From positions 1 through 64,000 of the forward strand of contig JBGTGP010000029.1 of assembly GCA_041746735.1 (NCBI GenBank): a stretch of 64,000 nt of DNA, written 5' to 3'. The position numbers were made by a program, and so were the translations under genes. Under the pieces are notes generated by a model. That model had not been told where the DNA came from. It saw nothing but the letters and a program-made list of their open reading frames with translations, and did not search any database. Position 1 is the stretch's first letter. Every line of letters begins with the position of its first letter. The stretch comes from Opimibacter sp041746735. GTDB lineage: Bacteria; Bacteroidota; Bacteroidia; Chitinophagales; Saprospiraceae. This document shows, piece by piece, positions 45,078 through 54,325 of the stretch.

Positions 45078-46736
45078 ATGGGAGTATTTACATTATCCCC
45101 CACAATTCCTGACCGTAAGGTCACCTCAGAAGATCCGTTGCAGATGGCTCCGCCGCTCGAGATTCGCGGAAGCCTGAGCCCATATGCCGGCGTATGGAAT
45201 GCAAGTACCGCGCGCCATCTGCTGAGTCGCGCATCTTTTGGGCCCACCGCCGGGCAGATAGCACAAGCTATGGCGGAGGGAATGGAGGCTACAATCGATC
45301 AGTTGTTTGCACCGGATCCGGAACCTCCATTGCCCATCAATTATGACAACATGAATGACCCCAATGTCCCCGTAGGGACACCATGGGTCTATGCTGCCAT
45401 CACGCCTGATCTGCAATATGCCCAACGATCTATGCGGGCCTGGCAGATGGGTCAGTTTCTCGGAGAGGGTCCTCGGATACGCCAGAAAATGGTCCTTTTC
45501 TGGCACAATCACTTTGTCACGTCGGATGCGCCTCACGGAAAATTTGTGTACCAGTATGCTCAGCTTTTACGTCAGCATGCATTGGGCAACTTCCGGGAAC
45601 TTACCAGGGATATGACCATAAATTCGCTCATGCTCCTGTATCTCAACGGGAATGAAAACAATAAAAATGCGCCAAATGAAAATTATGCGCGCGAATTGCT
45701 CGAGCTCTTTACCATTGGCAAAGGACCTCAGGCAGGCCCTGGCGATTATACGTTTTATACCGAAGAGGATATCAAGGAGATCGCTCGCGCCCTGACGGGC
45801 TGGGTGATTGATATCACGGGCTTCCTCAGCGCCGGAGCACATCCTCCGGCAATCTTCCGGCCTAACCGGCATGATACCGGCATCAAGACCCTTTCACATC
45901 GATTCCAGCATGCGGTGATTTCCAATCAGGGAGCAGACGAGTATAAAACTGTAGTGGATATCCTGTTTCAGCAGGAAGAGGTTTCCAGATTTCTGGCGCG
46001 CAAGCTCTACCGCTGGTTTGTCTACTATCATATAGATGATGTCATTGAAGCGGATGTCATTGAACCCCTGGCGGCCATCATCAGAGCATCAGATTATGAG
46101 ATTCAACCGGCGTTGACAGCCTTGTTGTCATCAGCGCATTTTTATCATGAAAATGCGATTGGATGTATGATCAAAAGCCCACTTGATTTTACAGCCTCTA
46201 TCGTAAAGACCTTTGAGGTGGATATCCCTTTTAATGAGCGTCAAACATATACATTGTGGTTTGCCCTGCATGTCATCAGCGCAACACTGCAGCAGGATAT
46301 GTTTGCTCCGCCTGATGTAGCCGGGTGGAAGTCCTACTATCAGGAACCGGTATTTTACCGAACCTGGATCAACAGTGTGACGCTTCCAATAAGGAGGGCG
46401 TTGACGGATGGATTGGCTTCAGGACAAATCCCGGTTTTTGACAGGCCGTGGGGCGTTGATGTTTTAAAAATGGCGTCCCGAATTCCACTGGCTACGGATC
46501 CCAATAGCCTTATTCGGGGTCTGGTAGAATTGAGTCTTCCCTGGCCTTTACCAACAGAGCAGATGGATTATTTGAAAGAAGTGCTTATCCCCGGCCTCCC
46601 GGATTTTGAGTGGACCGTGGAGTATGGTGCCTATCTGAATGATCCACTGGATGATGCCAAGAAAATGGCGGTTGAAAACAGACTCCGGGCATTGTTTGTC
46701 GCCCTGATGAGCCTGCCCGAATTTCAGTTACATTAA
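45078..46736 (+). CDS. DUF1800 domain protein
   Basis: This is a 552-aa protein with the DUF1800 opening WNASTARHLLSRASFGPTAGQIAQAMAEG. Further conserved segments are MVLFWHNHFVT, NENYARELLELFTIGKG and IARALTGWVID. Start at ATG 45078 (MGVFTLSPTIPD), in preference to an upstream GTG. No clear signal peptide is seen. DUF1800 proteins are typically encoded beside DUF1501 proteins, as here (33-bp gap), but the function of the pair is not known. Confidence 0.92.
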   Translation: MGVFTLSPTIPDRKVTSEDPLQMAPPLEIRGSLSPYAGVWNASTARHLLSRASFGPTAGQIAQAMAEGMEATIDQLFAPDPEPPLPINYDNMNDPNVPVGTPWVYAAITPDLQYAQRSMRAWQMGQFLGEGPRIRQKMVLFWHNHFVTSDAPHGKFVYQYAQLLRQHALGNFRELTRDMTINSLMLLYLNGNENNKNAPNENYARELLELFTIGKGPQAGPGDYTFYTEEDIKEIARALTGWVIDITGFLSAGAHPPAIFRPNRHDTGIKTLSHRFQHAVISNQGADEYKTVVDILFQQEEVSRFLARKLYRWFVYYHIDDVIEADVIEPLAAIIRASDYEIQPALTALLSSAHFYHENAIGCMIKSPLDFTASIVKTFEVDIPFNERQTYTLWFALHVISATLQQDMFAPPDVAGWKSYYQEPVFYRTWINSVTLPIRRALTDGLASGQIPVFDRPWGVDVLKMASRIPLATDPNSLIRGLVELSLPWPLPTEQMDYLKEVLIPGLPDFEWTVEYGAYLNDPLDDAKKMAVENRLRALFVALMSLPEFQLH

Positions 46737-46769
46737 TCTATTCTCAGCATTGAGAGCAATACTTCAAAG

Positions 46770-48317
46770 ATGAACAGAAGACATTTCCTGAGGAACGGAG
46801 CCCTGTCGACAGTACCGGTTTGGCTGAATGGCCTTAGACTTGGTGCCGTGCCTTTTCCATTCCTGTTGAATCAGGGCCCCGATCATGACCGGGTGCTGGT
46901 CCTCATCCAGCTCAATGGTGGCAATGACGGTCTCAACTGCATCGTGCCATTGGATCAGTATAGTACATTAAGTGCATTGCGATCTAATATAGTTCTTCCG
47001 GAATCCACTGTTTTACCGGTAGAAGACGGCGTGGGGTTTCATCCCGCGATGAGTCATCTTCGGAATTTGTATACCGAAGGTAAAATGAGTATTGTGCAGA
47101 GTGTAGGATATCCCGATCAGGACCGGTCTCATTTCAGATCAACTGATATCTGGACGTCCGGATCCGCCGCCAATCAGTATCTCAGCACGGGATGGCTGGG
47201 ACGTTATTTTCATGACGGACATCCTGCATATCCGGATGGTTATCCCAATGGTGATTTTGAGGCTCCGTTTGCCCTCACCATGGGATCACTGGTGTCGGAG
47301 ACCTGCCAGGGCTCGCTGGCCAATTACTCCCTGGCGTTGAATGATCCCTTTGCTCTTACCCCTTTATCTGAGGCCGGCAATAGTGCATTGCCGGACAATA
47401 ATTATGGAAGAGAGTTACGCTTTTTAATCGAAGCTATTGCCCAGACGAATGCCTTTGCCGGCACCATCGTGGATGCTGCTGAAAGTGGTAGTAATCAGGT
47501 GGAATATCCGGAGGCCAACAGGTTAGCCAATCAACTCAAGAATGTTGCGCTTTTAATTTCCGGTGGTCTCCGTACCAAAGTATATGTCGTCTCACTTGGA
47601 GGATTTGATACCCATTCCGGCCAGGTTGTCGCCGATACGACCCAAGGCACTCATGCGGTATTGTTGCAGCAACTGTCGGAAGCGGTCGACGCTTTCCAGC
47701 GGGACCTCAAACTTGCCGGTAAGGAGGATAAAGTACTGACGATGACGTTTTCTGAATTTGGTAGGCAAATTCGTTCCAATGACAGCATGGGTACTGACCA
47801 TGGCAATGCTGCACCACTCATGTTATTTGGCCCCTGTGTTCGGCCTGGTATTTTAGGCGAAAACCCACAACTGGATCTGCAGATTGAACCACAGTCGGGT
47901 GTGCCGATGCAATATGATTTCAGATCCGTGTATGCTACGGTGCTGAAGGATTGGCTCGGGATGGAAGCCAGCACCATTCAGGCTATCCTGCACCCGGATG
48001 TCCAGTTTCTGCCCCTGATCGAAGGTTGTTCACTTTCGACATTCATCCAGGAGCCCGTAGTGACAAGTCTTCAATTAAAGATCTATCCGAATCCTGCTTC
48101 AAATAGCACATCTCTGGAATGGGAATCTAACGGAGATGCCTGGTCTGCCGGATTGTTAGATCAAAGGGGGTATCAGCATCAGATATGGAGCGGAGGTAAA
48201 GGTACCAAAGGCCCGGTGGTCCATAAACTAACACTGGCACCAATACCTGCCGGCCAGTATTTCATTCATCTTCGTCAGGGGCACCAAAGTTTGACCAGAG
48301 GAATTGTTATTCTTTAA
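46770..48317 (+). CDS. DUF1501 protein with T9SS sorting domain
   Basis: The 515-aa protein has a Tat-like N-terminus (MNRRHFLRNGALSTVPVWL). The DUF1501 body includes ILIQLNGGNDGLNCIVPLDQY, DRSHFRSTDIWTSG, VVSLGGFDTHSGQV and MTFSEFGRQIRSNDSMGTDHG, a sulfatase/alkaline-phosphatase-like fold. The last 80 residues (LKIYPNPASNSTSLEWES) are a T9SS type A tail. It is paired with DUF1800 upstream. A secreted or surface hydrolase role is plausible but unproven. Confidence 0.93.
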   Translation: MNRRHFLRNGALSTVPVWLNGLRLGAVPFPFLLNQGPDHDRVLVLIQLNGGNDGLNCIVPLDQYSTLSALRSNIVLPESTVLPVEDGVGFHPAMSHLRNLYTEGKMSIVQSVGYPDQDRSHFRSTDIWTSGSAANQYLSTGWLGRYFHDGHPAYPDGYPNGDFEAPFALTMGSLVSETCQGSLANYSLALNDPFALTPLSEAGNSALPDNNYGRELRFLIEAIAQTNAFAGTIVDAAESGSNQVEYPEANRLANQLKNVALLISGGLRTKVYVVSLGGFDTHSGQVVADTTQGTHAVLLQQLSEAVDAFQRDLKLAGKEDKVLTMTFSEFGRQIRSNDSMGTDHGNAAPLMLFGPCVRPGILGENPQLDLQIEPQSGVPMQYDFRSVYATVLKDWLGMEASTIQAILHPDVQFLPLIEGCSLSTFIQEPVVTSLQLKIYPNPASNSTSLEWESNGDAWSAGLLDQRGYQHQIWSGGKGTKGPVVHKLTLAPIPAGQYFIHLRQGHQSLTRGIVIL

Positions 48318-48463
48318 CGCATTCATGGCCTGGCTTTTACTTCATTTTTCCACTGTAGAAAAGGAAGTATATTGCCTGGCATGAAGAAATACTTTTACCT
48401 GGGCGCATTGGGCTAAATTCTTTATGAATGGGGACTTGTCGTTTTCCAGAAAACGAAATGATG

Positions 48464-49204
48464 TCAGTTTGTGATAGTGATGTCTTCATCCCTTAAAAGC
48501 CCCCTGTTGTTCAGTTTCAGATAGACACGGGCTACGGTGACGACATCCCGTTCACAATATTGCTTGATGTCCTCCAGCCTGTTGTCTTCCCAGTACGCAT
48601 GACCGACTTTTGAGCCATCTAAGGATTCCTTGGGGGAAGGAATAGCCAGCGTATACGCCAGTAAATCAAGGGAAGTATAGTTTTTGTGATCACCAAACTT
48701 CCACATCTCCAGTGTATCCGCGATATACCGGACTTCCCAGGGCTTCTTGCCCGTGATATTGAAAAGGCCGGGAAGTGGAATCCCCAGTATCGTCATCCGC
48801 CGGCACAAATAGGGGATATCAAACTCCCGGATATTATGCCCACACAGGATATGGAGATTCGGGTCGTGAAAATTTTTATTCATAATAGTGACAAAGTCCT
48901 CCAGGATCTCCCGCTCTTCATGCCCATAAAAGGACTTGATTCTGAGATTCATGGCACCGGATTCTGTCTGGCTGATGATGCCGGCGCTGATCACGATGAT
49001 TTTTCCAAACTCCGCGTAGATCGCGGCTTTGTCAAGATATCCTTGCGCATAGTCGGATTCCTTCCAGGGGTGGTCATCCCGCCGGGCCATATATCCGATC
49101 TTTTGCTGCCAAAGTCGCTTTCCCGGATCATCCAGTTCGTCATACGTTCGCGACCGGGCGACCGTTTCGACATCAAGGAATAAGATGTGCTGCAGTTGGG
49201 ACAT
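48464..49204 (-). CDS. DEDD-family 3'-5' exonuclease (PolB-like)
   Basis: A ribonuclease H-like exonuclease (246 aa). The three exonuclease motifs are visible: FLDVETVARS (Exo I, D and E), CGHNIREFDIPYL (Exo II, N-x-x-x-F-D) and YCERDVVTVARVY (Exo III, with the final Asp). It resembles the proofreading domain of family B polymerases without a polymerase. The substrate (RNA or DNA) is not known. No partner gene is adjacent. Confidence 0.9.
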   Translation of the reverse strand: MSQLQHILFLDVETVARSRTYDELDDPGKRLWQQKIGYMARRDDHPWKESDYAQGYLDKAAIYAEFGKIIVISAGIISQTESGAMNLRIKSFYGHEEREILEDFVTIMNKNFHDPNLHILCGHNIREFDIPYLCRRMTILGIPLPGLFNITGKKPWEVRYIADTLEMWKFGDHKNYTSLDLLAYTLAIPSPKESLDGSKVGHAYWEDNRLEDIKQYCERDVVTVARVYLKLNNRGLLRDEDITITN

Positions 49205-49427
49205 AGGTCATTTGTTTTACTGGTGGTCGTTATTCGGATGGTCCGAATCTCCTGTTCAAGGTCATCCGGCCTGTCTGACCCCTAAATTAGGGAATAATGA
49301 GATAGTTTGATAGGTCCCATATTTTTATAGATATTTGTTGCTCTATTGCCCGCCCTTTCGCCTGAACAGATCCCCGGAAAACAAAGAGGAAATTCGAATT
49401 TTAATACTATAACCAACCTACCATCAC

Positions 49428-50393
49428 ATGACACAGTCTTCTCAACAACGGTTACTGGCGCTGGCTACTGTCGCCATTATCGCCCTGCTCGGGTTGAGCG
49501 CTTTTTTGATCTATACCAAGGTCAACCAGGATAAGCTGATCAAAAAGCAAAATGCTGAACTGATCGAGGAAACCCGCCTCAAAGCTGATCTTGAGAAAGA
49601 GTACTATCAGGCCTTGTCCGATCTGGAAGAAATGAAAGGCAACAACACCGAACTCAATGCTATGATCGAAACCCAGAAATCAGAGCTCAAAATACAGAAG
49701 GACCGAATCGACGGGCTCATCAAATCGAGCAAAGAACTGGAGAAAGCCAGAGAAGAGATCCTCAAACTCCGAGCCTATGTCACGGAAGTAGAAGAACTCC
49801 GCAAGCAAAATACAGCTTTGCAGGAGTCCAATATCCAATTATCAAGTGAGCGCGATGAGTTGGTCATCCAGGTACAGCAGGAGCGGGTCACAAATGAAGA
49901 ACTGAGTGTTGCAAAAACCACGCTCACCACGGAAAAGGAATCTTTACAACAAGAGAAGGAAATGTTGGCAGGAAAAGTCAATGTGGCATCCGCCATCAAG
50001 GTGAGCGACATATCCGCCGTCGGGTATAAAGTGAAGAGCTCGGGAAAGGAGAGCGATTCTAAAAAAGCGAAAACGATTGACGGGATTAAGGTTTGTTTTA
50101 AAACCACCACCAATCCGATTGTCACATCCGGCAAAGAAAAATTTCATCTCCGGGTCATCAACCCCCTTGGAGAAGTCATGGCCATCCAGGATCTGGGCTC
50201 CGGGAGTATCAAGCTAGGCAATAGCAATGAAACCATCCGTTTTACCCAGGCGGTCGAATTAGATTACGGGACAAATCCGATTCCGGGTTGTGTCAACTGG
50301 CAGCCCGGGATTCCCTTTGATACCGGCAATTATGAAGTAGAAATCTACAATAAAGGCTTTCTGGCAGGTAAAGGGAGTTTTGTCCTGAAGTAA
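49428..50393 (+). CDS. Membrane-anchored coiled-coil protein
   Basis: This is a 321-aa protein with an N-terminal membrane helix (LALATVAIIALLGLSAFLIY), then a long coiled coil (about 33-190) rich in Glu, Lys and Gln. A C-terminal beta domain (about 200-321, KVCFKTTTNPIVTSGKEKFHLRVINPLGEVM) has two cysteines. I recognise the general layout from other Bacteroidota genomes but no named family. The coiled coil could organise a periplasmic complex. A strong terminator follows. Confidence 0.75.
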   Translation: MTQSSQQRLLALATVAIIALLGLSAFLIYTKVNQDKLIKKQNAELIEETRLKADLEKEYYQALSDLEEMKGNNTELNAMIETQKSELKIQKDRIDGLIKSSKELEKAREEILKLRAYVTEVEELRKQNTALQESNIQLSSERDELVIQVQQERVTNEELSVAKTTLTTEKESLQQEKEMLAGKVNVASAIKVSDISAVGYKVKSSGKESDSKKAKTIDGIKVCFKTTTNPIVTSGKEKFHLRVINPLGEVMAIQDLGSGSIKLGNSNETIRFTQAVELDYGTNPIPGCVNWQPGIPFDTGNYEVEIYNKGFLAGKGSFVLK

Positions 50394-50417
50394 TCATCAG
50401 ACCTAAAATATTTTTCT

Positions 50418-50454
50418 CGTTGCCACAGGTCTGCCGCCTGTGGCAACGTATTTT
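50418..50454 (+). terminator. Intrinsic terminator
   Basis: CGTTGCCACAGG (50418-50429) pairs perfectly with CCTGTGGCAACG (50437-50448) around a 7-nt loop. It is followed by TATTTT, closing the coiled-coil protein gene. Confidence 0.8.
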
Positions 50455-50505
50455 AAGGCGGGTTGGTTAAACATTCCTGCGCGTTGATTGTCCTATAAAA
50501 CTGCC

Positions 50506-51603
50506 ATGTATAGCTGGAGATTCCGGAAATATGATCCCGACGCGTTTGCGGACACCCCGTTTGATAATCTGCTTCGGATTTTCAAGGAGCTCCTGATGCA
50601 TACCTCCGGTAATGTAGCGGATGCCCTGAGCTGGCTGACGGAAGTGGACCGGCAGTACAACCTGACCAACCCGGACTATGGGATTGCTGATTTTATCCGG
50701 GATCTGAAAGACAAAGGGTTCGTTCGGGAAGATCAGCAAAATCGGAATATGGTGCCAGGTGCCAGAATGGAGATTGAACTGCGACGTAAAGCATTGGAGG
50801 ATGTGTTTGAAGATTTAAAGAAGTCAAAGCGCGGCGACCACAGGACCAATTCCATCGGCCTCGGGGATGAAATGACGTCGGAGATCAAACCCTATGAGTG
50901 GGGTGATTCGCTCGATCAGATCGCTGTGTCCGAAACCATCAAAAATGCGCACATCAATCATGGTATAGGTGAATTCCAGCTCACACAGGAAGACATGCAG
51001 ATCCATGAAAAGTTTTTTCAGTCCCAGATGAGTACAGTGCTGATGATCGATATCTCACACTCCATGATCCTGTATGGCGAAGACCGGATCACGCCAGCCA
51101 AGAAGGTCGCGATGGCCTTGTCGGAATTGATTATCACCCGCTATCCAAAGGATACACTCGATATCATTGTTTTTGGAGATGATGCCTGGCAAATCGGAAT
51201 CAAAGACCTGCCCTACCTCGAAGTGGGGCCTTACCACACCAATACTGTTGCCGGTCTTGAATTGGCCATGGAAATACTGCGCAAACGCCGTAATCCCAAT
51301 AAGCAGATCATGATGATCACTGACGGAAAGCCGACCTGCCTCAAGATCGGAAAGAAGTATTACCAAAACAGTTTTGGACTGGACAAGAAAATTCTGACCC
51401 GGTGCTTTGCACTAGCCGTAAAGTGCAGGAAGCAAAATATTCCGATCACCACCTTTATGATCGCCCGTGATCCGTGGCTCGTCCAGTTTGTGGATCAGTT
51501 TACCAGCGCCAATGACGGCAAAGCATTTTACAGCACCCTCGAAGGACTGGGCTCATTTATCTTTTTAGACTACAAGCAGAACAAACGCAAATACCGACAT
51601 TGA
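50506..51603 (+). CDS. von Willebrand A domain protein paired with MoxR ATPase
   Basis: The 365-aa protein (start ATG 50506, MYSWRFRKYDPD, not the upstream TTG) has a helical N-terminal region and a C-terminal VWA domain from about 180. MLMIDISHSMILYGEDR contains the MIDAS D-x-S-x-S, and MITDGKPTC is the downstream metal motif. Its stop overlaps the start of an AAA+ ATPase by one base (TGATG). VWA/MoxR pairs act as chaperone-like machines for metal insertion or complex assembly. The client here is unknown. Confidence 0.88.
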   Translation: MYSWRFRKYDPDAFADTPFDNLLRIFKELLMHTSGNVADALSWLTEVDRQYNLTNPDYGIADFIRDLKDKGFVREDQQNRNMVPGARMEIELRRKALEDVFEDLKKSKRGDHRTNSIGLGDEMTSEIKPYEWGDSLDQIAVSETIKNAHINHGIGEFQLTQEDMQIHEKFFQSQMSTVLMIDISHSMILYGEDRITPAKKVAMALSELIITRYPKDTLDIIVFGDDAWQIGIKDLPYLEVGPYHTNTVAGLELAMEILRKRRNPNKQIMMITDGKPTCLKIGKKYYQNSFGLDKKILTRCFALAVKCRKQNIPITTFMIARDPWLVQFVDQFTSANDGKAFYSTLEGLGSFIFLDYKQNKRKYRH

Positions 51604-53072
51604 TGACATACGCTACGACCCTTGGTGAACTCAGGAAACAAGGCTATACCCCCAAATCCATTAAGCAGGAACTTCGTGATAACCTTATTCAACGACTGAT
51701 CAACAAGCAACCAGTTTTTGACGGCATTTATGGTTTTGATGATACGGTCATTCCGGATATGGAGCGGGCAATCTTATCCAAACATAATATTCTGTTGCTA
51801 GGACTCCGGGGGCAGGCCAAAACCAAGTTGGCGCGGCTGATGACAGCGCTGCTGGATGAATATGTACCGGTGATCGACGGGAGCGAGCTCAACGATGACC
51901 CAATGGAGCCGCTGTCGGCTTATGGCAAACAAGTCGTGCAGGAACAACAGGATCTGACACCGGTACGTTGGTTGCACCGGAGTGAGCGGTATGTGGAGAA
52001 ACTGGCCACACCGGATGTGTCGGTGGCGGACCTTATAGGTGATGTGGATCCAATTAAAGCTGCCACCCTGAAGCTGCCTTATAGTGACGAACGAGTGATT
52101 CATTTTGGGCTGATTCCGCGGTCGCACCGTTGCATTTTTGTGATCAATGAGATACCCGATCTTCAAGCCCGTATTCAGGTGTCGCTTTTTAATATTCTCC
52201 AGGAAGGGGATATCCAGATCCGGGGATTCAAGACCAGACTACCACTTGATATTCAGTTTGTTTTTACTGCCAATCCGGAGGACTATACCAACCGGGGATC
52301 GATCATCACACCTTTGAAAGACCGGATCGAAAGTCAGATTCTGACACATTATCCTGAAGATCTGGAGACCGCTAAAACCATCACGAGACAGGAAGCATCA
52401 ATAGCCCGGAGGCAATCGGAGAAGGTCATAATTCCAGAGGTCATTCGGAATATTCTCGAGCGCATCAGTTTTGCCGCCAGAAAAAGCGAATATGTGGATG
52501 CCAAATCCGGCGTATCTGCCCGGATGAGTATTACAGCGCTGGAGAATTTATATAGTACGGCGGAAAGAAGAATCCTGATCAATGGAGAGCCTGACACCAA
52601 AGCCAGGATTGCCGATTTCTGGGGGGTCATTCCTTCGGTGACCGGCAAGGTGGAACTGGTGTATGAGGGTGAAGTGGAAGGTCAATATAATGTGGCCTTG
52701 CAACTCCTGAGTCAGGCCATACGGGAGGAATTTCTGGAGACATTTCCACATCCCGAGAAGATAAAAAAAGGCCGGGACAAGGACCCGTATGGCGCTATCC
52801 GGGCTTTCTTCGGAGATAGTCATGTCGTGACGTTGCCCCATGATCTACCGGATAAAATTTTTAATGAGATATTGGATCAAGTGCCGGGTCTGGACCGGCT
52901 TCTCGAAAGCTACCGGATACCCCGAAGCGAGTATGCGGTCTACAAGGAGATCATCCTTCATGCGCTGGCCGATCTGGATGTCCTGACCAAAGAACTGACG
53001 CAAGGCAAAATCGGTTTTAGTGACCCGCTCGGTAAGATGCTGCATGATCTGGATGATGAAGATAAAGATTGA
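51603..53072 (+). CDS. MoxR/magnesium-chelatase-type AAA+ ATPase
   Basis: The 489-aa protein starts at ATG 51603 (MTYATTLGELRKQGY). The ATP site is LLGLRGQAKTKLARL (Walker A in a G-x-x-G-x-x-K-T/S form), with FVINEIPDLQARIQVSLFNILQEGD (Walker B and the following Glu) and FVFTANPEDYTNRGSIITPLKDRI. The family is a magnesium-chelatase I/MoxR type, which pairs with VWA proteins such as the preceding gene. No porphyrin genes are near, so a metal chelatase for pigments is unlikely here. Confidence 0.9.
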   Translation: MTYATTLGELRKQGYTPKSIKQELRDNLIQRLINKQPVFDGIYGFDDTVIPDMERAILSKHNILLLGLRGQAKTKLARLMTALLDEYVPVIDGSELNDDPMEPLSAYGKQVVQEQQDLTPVRWLHRSERYVEKLATPDVSVADLIGDVDPIKAATLKLPYSDERVIHFGLIPRSHRCIFVINEIPDLQARIQVSLFNILQEGDIQIRGFKTRLPLDIQFVFTANPEDYTNRGSIITPLKDRIESQILTHYPEDLETAKTITRQEASIARRQSEKVIIPEVIRNILERISFAARKSEYVDAKSGVSARMSITALENLYSTAERRILINGEPDTKARIADFWGVIPSVTGKVELVYEGEVEGQYNVALQLLSQAIREEFLETFPHPEKIKKGRDKDPYGAIRAFFGDSHVVTLPHDLPDKIFNEILDQVPGLDRLLESYRIPRSEYAVYKEIILHALADLDVLTKELTQGKIGFSDPLGKMLHDLDDEDKD

Positions 53073-53079
53073 GCACTAG

Positions 53080-54195
53080 TTAATGCTGCTGACCTGAAGT
53101 CCCTTTCCATTTATCCTGCAGGAGCCCTACATATTTATCCAAAATTTGGGAGGAAAACAAATAGTGCGCGTTTTCATTATAGCGGATAATACCGCCCTGA
53201 TCCAGTATCACAATATGTAAAGGAGCATAACCACCTATTCGCAGGAAATTCATGGCATTGATTTGCAGATGTGGTATGGATGCCAGAATCGGATCCCTGC
53301 CTATGCTTTTCGTAATAATATCAATATGATTGCGGGAGAGAATAAGCGGATAAATACCCGGCTGATTCAAATATTCATTCATCCAGTTTTTAAGATAGTC
53401 CGGTAAGGTTCCAAGAAGTTCATAATCAACCAATAAAAGGGGAATAATTTTTCCTTTTAGCGTTTTAAGTCTTACTTTTTCGTTCCGGCCGATCAGCTTC
53501 CCTTTTATTTTGGGTAAGTGGTATCCTCGTTTATCCGATTGTTCCCAAAACCTGTACCCGATTGCCACAAACGCTGTAATCGGCGAATCGAAATGAATCG
53601 GTGCATTGGATAGAGCAGGGTCAAAATACCTGGAGGGCATCTGTATCGTATCCACTTTGTGGAGAACAATTCGCCATTTTTCTTTTTCAATTATATGTTC
53701 ATAATGTAATGGGACACCCTGCATATTGGAGAATGGAGAATAGGATATTCCAAATGCTTCCGTGTTCCAAAAATGGAGGGTATCACCGCCACTATAAAGA
53801 TAAATTTCAAAAACCGGATAATTATGTACGGTATCCTTTTTCCATGGCAGGTGTGTTATATCCTTTTTTTCCAGATGGTAATTAAAAGGGATAAAGGTGA
53901 TTCCCTCTTCTTGTTCCTGGCAATAAAAGCCGAGCTGCTTTTGAAGATGGTGAAGTTTGTATGATTCCTTTTCCATATCAAGATCTGGTCTCAGGATGAC
54001 CATAGGCGGCTGGAGGATCAAATAATAATCTTTTAAGGTGGATGGTTTTTCCGCGTCCAGACGATTGACTGGAGGAAGAATTTTGTAGTGCAGCAGGATG
54101 GCCTGGACAGTGTCAGGAAGAAAAAGCTGGGCCGATAAAACGCCAGGACTGCTCCATGCCAATAATGCCATCAAAACTATCCTGGTCGGATTCAT
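53080..54195 (-). CDS. Secreted protein of unknown family, possible thioredoxin-like end
   Basis: This is a 371-aa protein. ATG 54195 (MNPTRIVLMALLAWSSPGVLSAQ) gives a good signal peptide, and a longer frame adds 14 residues. No family was recognised for the body. The C-terminus APLHIVILDQGGIIRYNENAHYLFSSQILDKYV has the pattern of the last strands of TlpA-type thioredoxins, but no CxxC is present, so redox activity is unlikely. It converges with the VWA/MoxR operon, 7 bp after it. Confidence 0.65.
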   Translation of the reverse strand: MNPTRIVLMALLAWSSPGVLSAQLFLPDTVQAILLHYKILPPVNRLDAEKPSTLKDYYLILQPPMVILRPDLDMEKESYKLHHLQKQLGFYCQEQEEGITFIPFNYHLEKKDITHLPWKKDTVHNYPVFEIYLYSGGDTLHFWNTEAFGISYSPFSNMQGVPLHYEHIIEKEKWRIVLHKVDTIQMPSRYFDPALSNAPIHFDSPITAFVAIGYRFWEQSDKRGYHLPKIKGKLIGRNEKVRLKTLKGKIIPLLLVDYELLGTLPDYLKNWMNEYLNQPGIYPLILSRNHIDIITKSIGRDPILASIPHLQINAMNFLRIGGYAPLHIVILDQGGIIRYNENAHYLFSSQILDKYVGLLQDKWKGTSGQQH

Positions 54196-54325
54196 CCGAG
54201 CGCCGATAGTGTTTTGTCTGCATTTCATCGGAAGCAAGATAGGTATTAGTCAATATCATAAGCTCAGCACATACTATTTCAGCTATCTTTAACGCTTATA
54301 TTGGAATCAACAAAATCAAGCTATA

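Noticed and set aside
48439..48456. Perfect inverted repeat TCGTTTTC/GAAAACGA as terminator for the exonuclease gene
   Set aside because: It lies just after the stop, but neither strand has a T tract following it, so it is not called.
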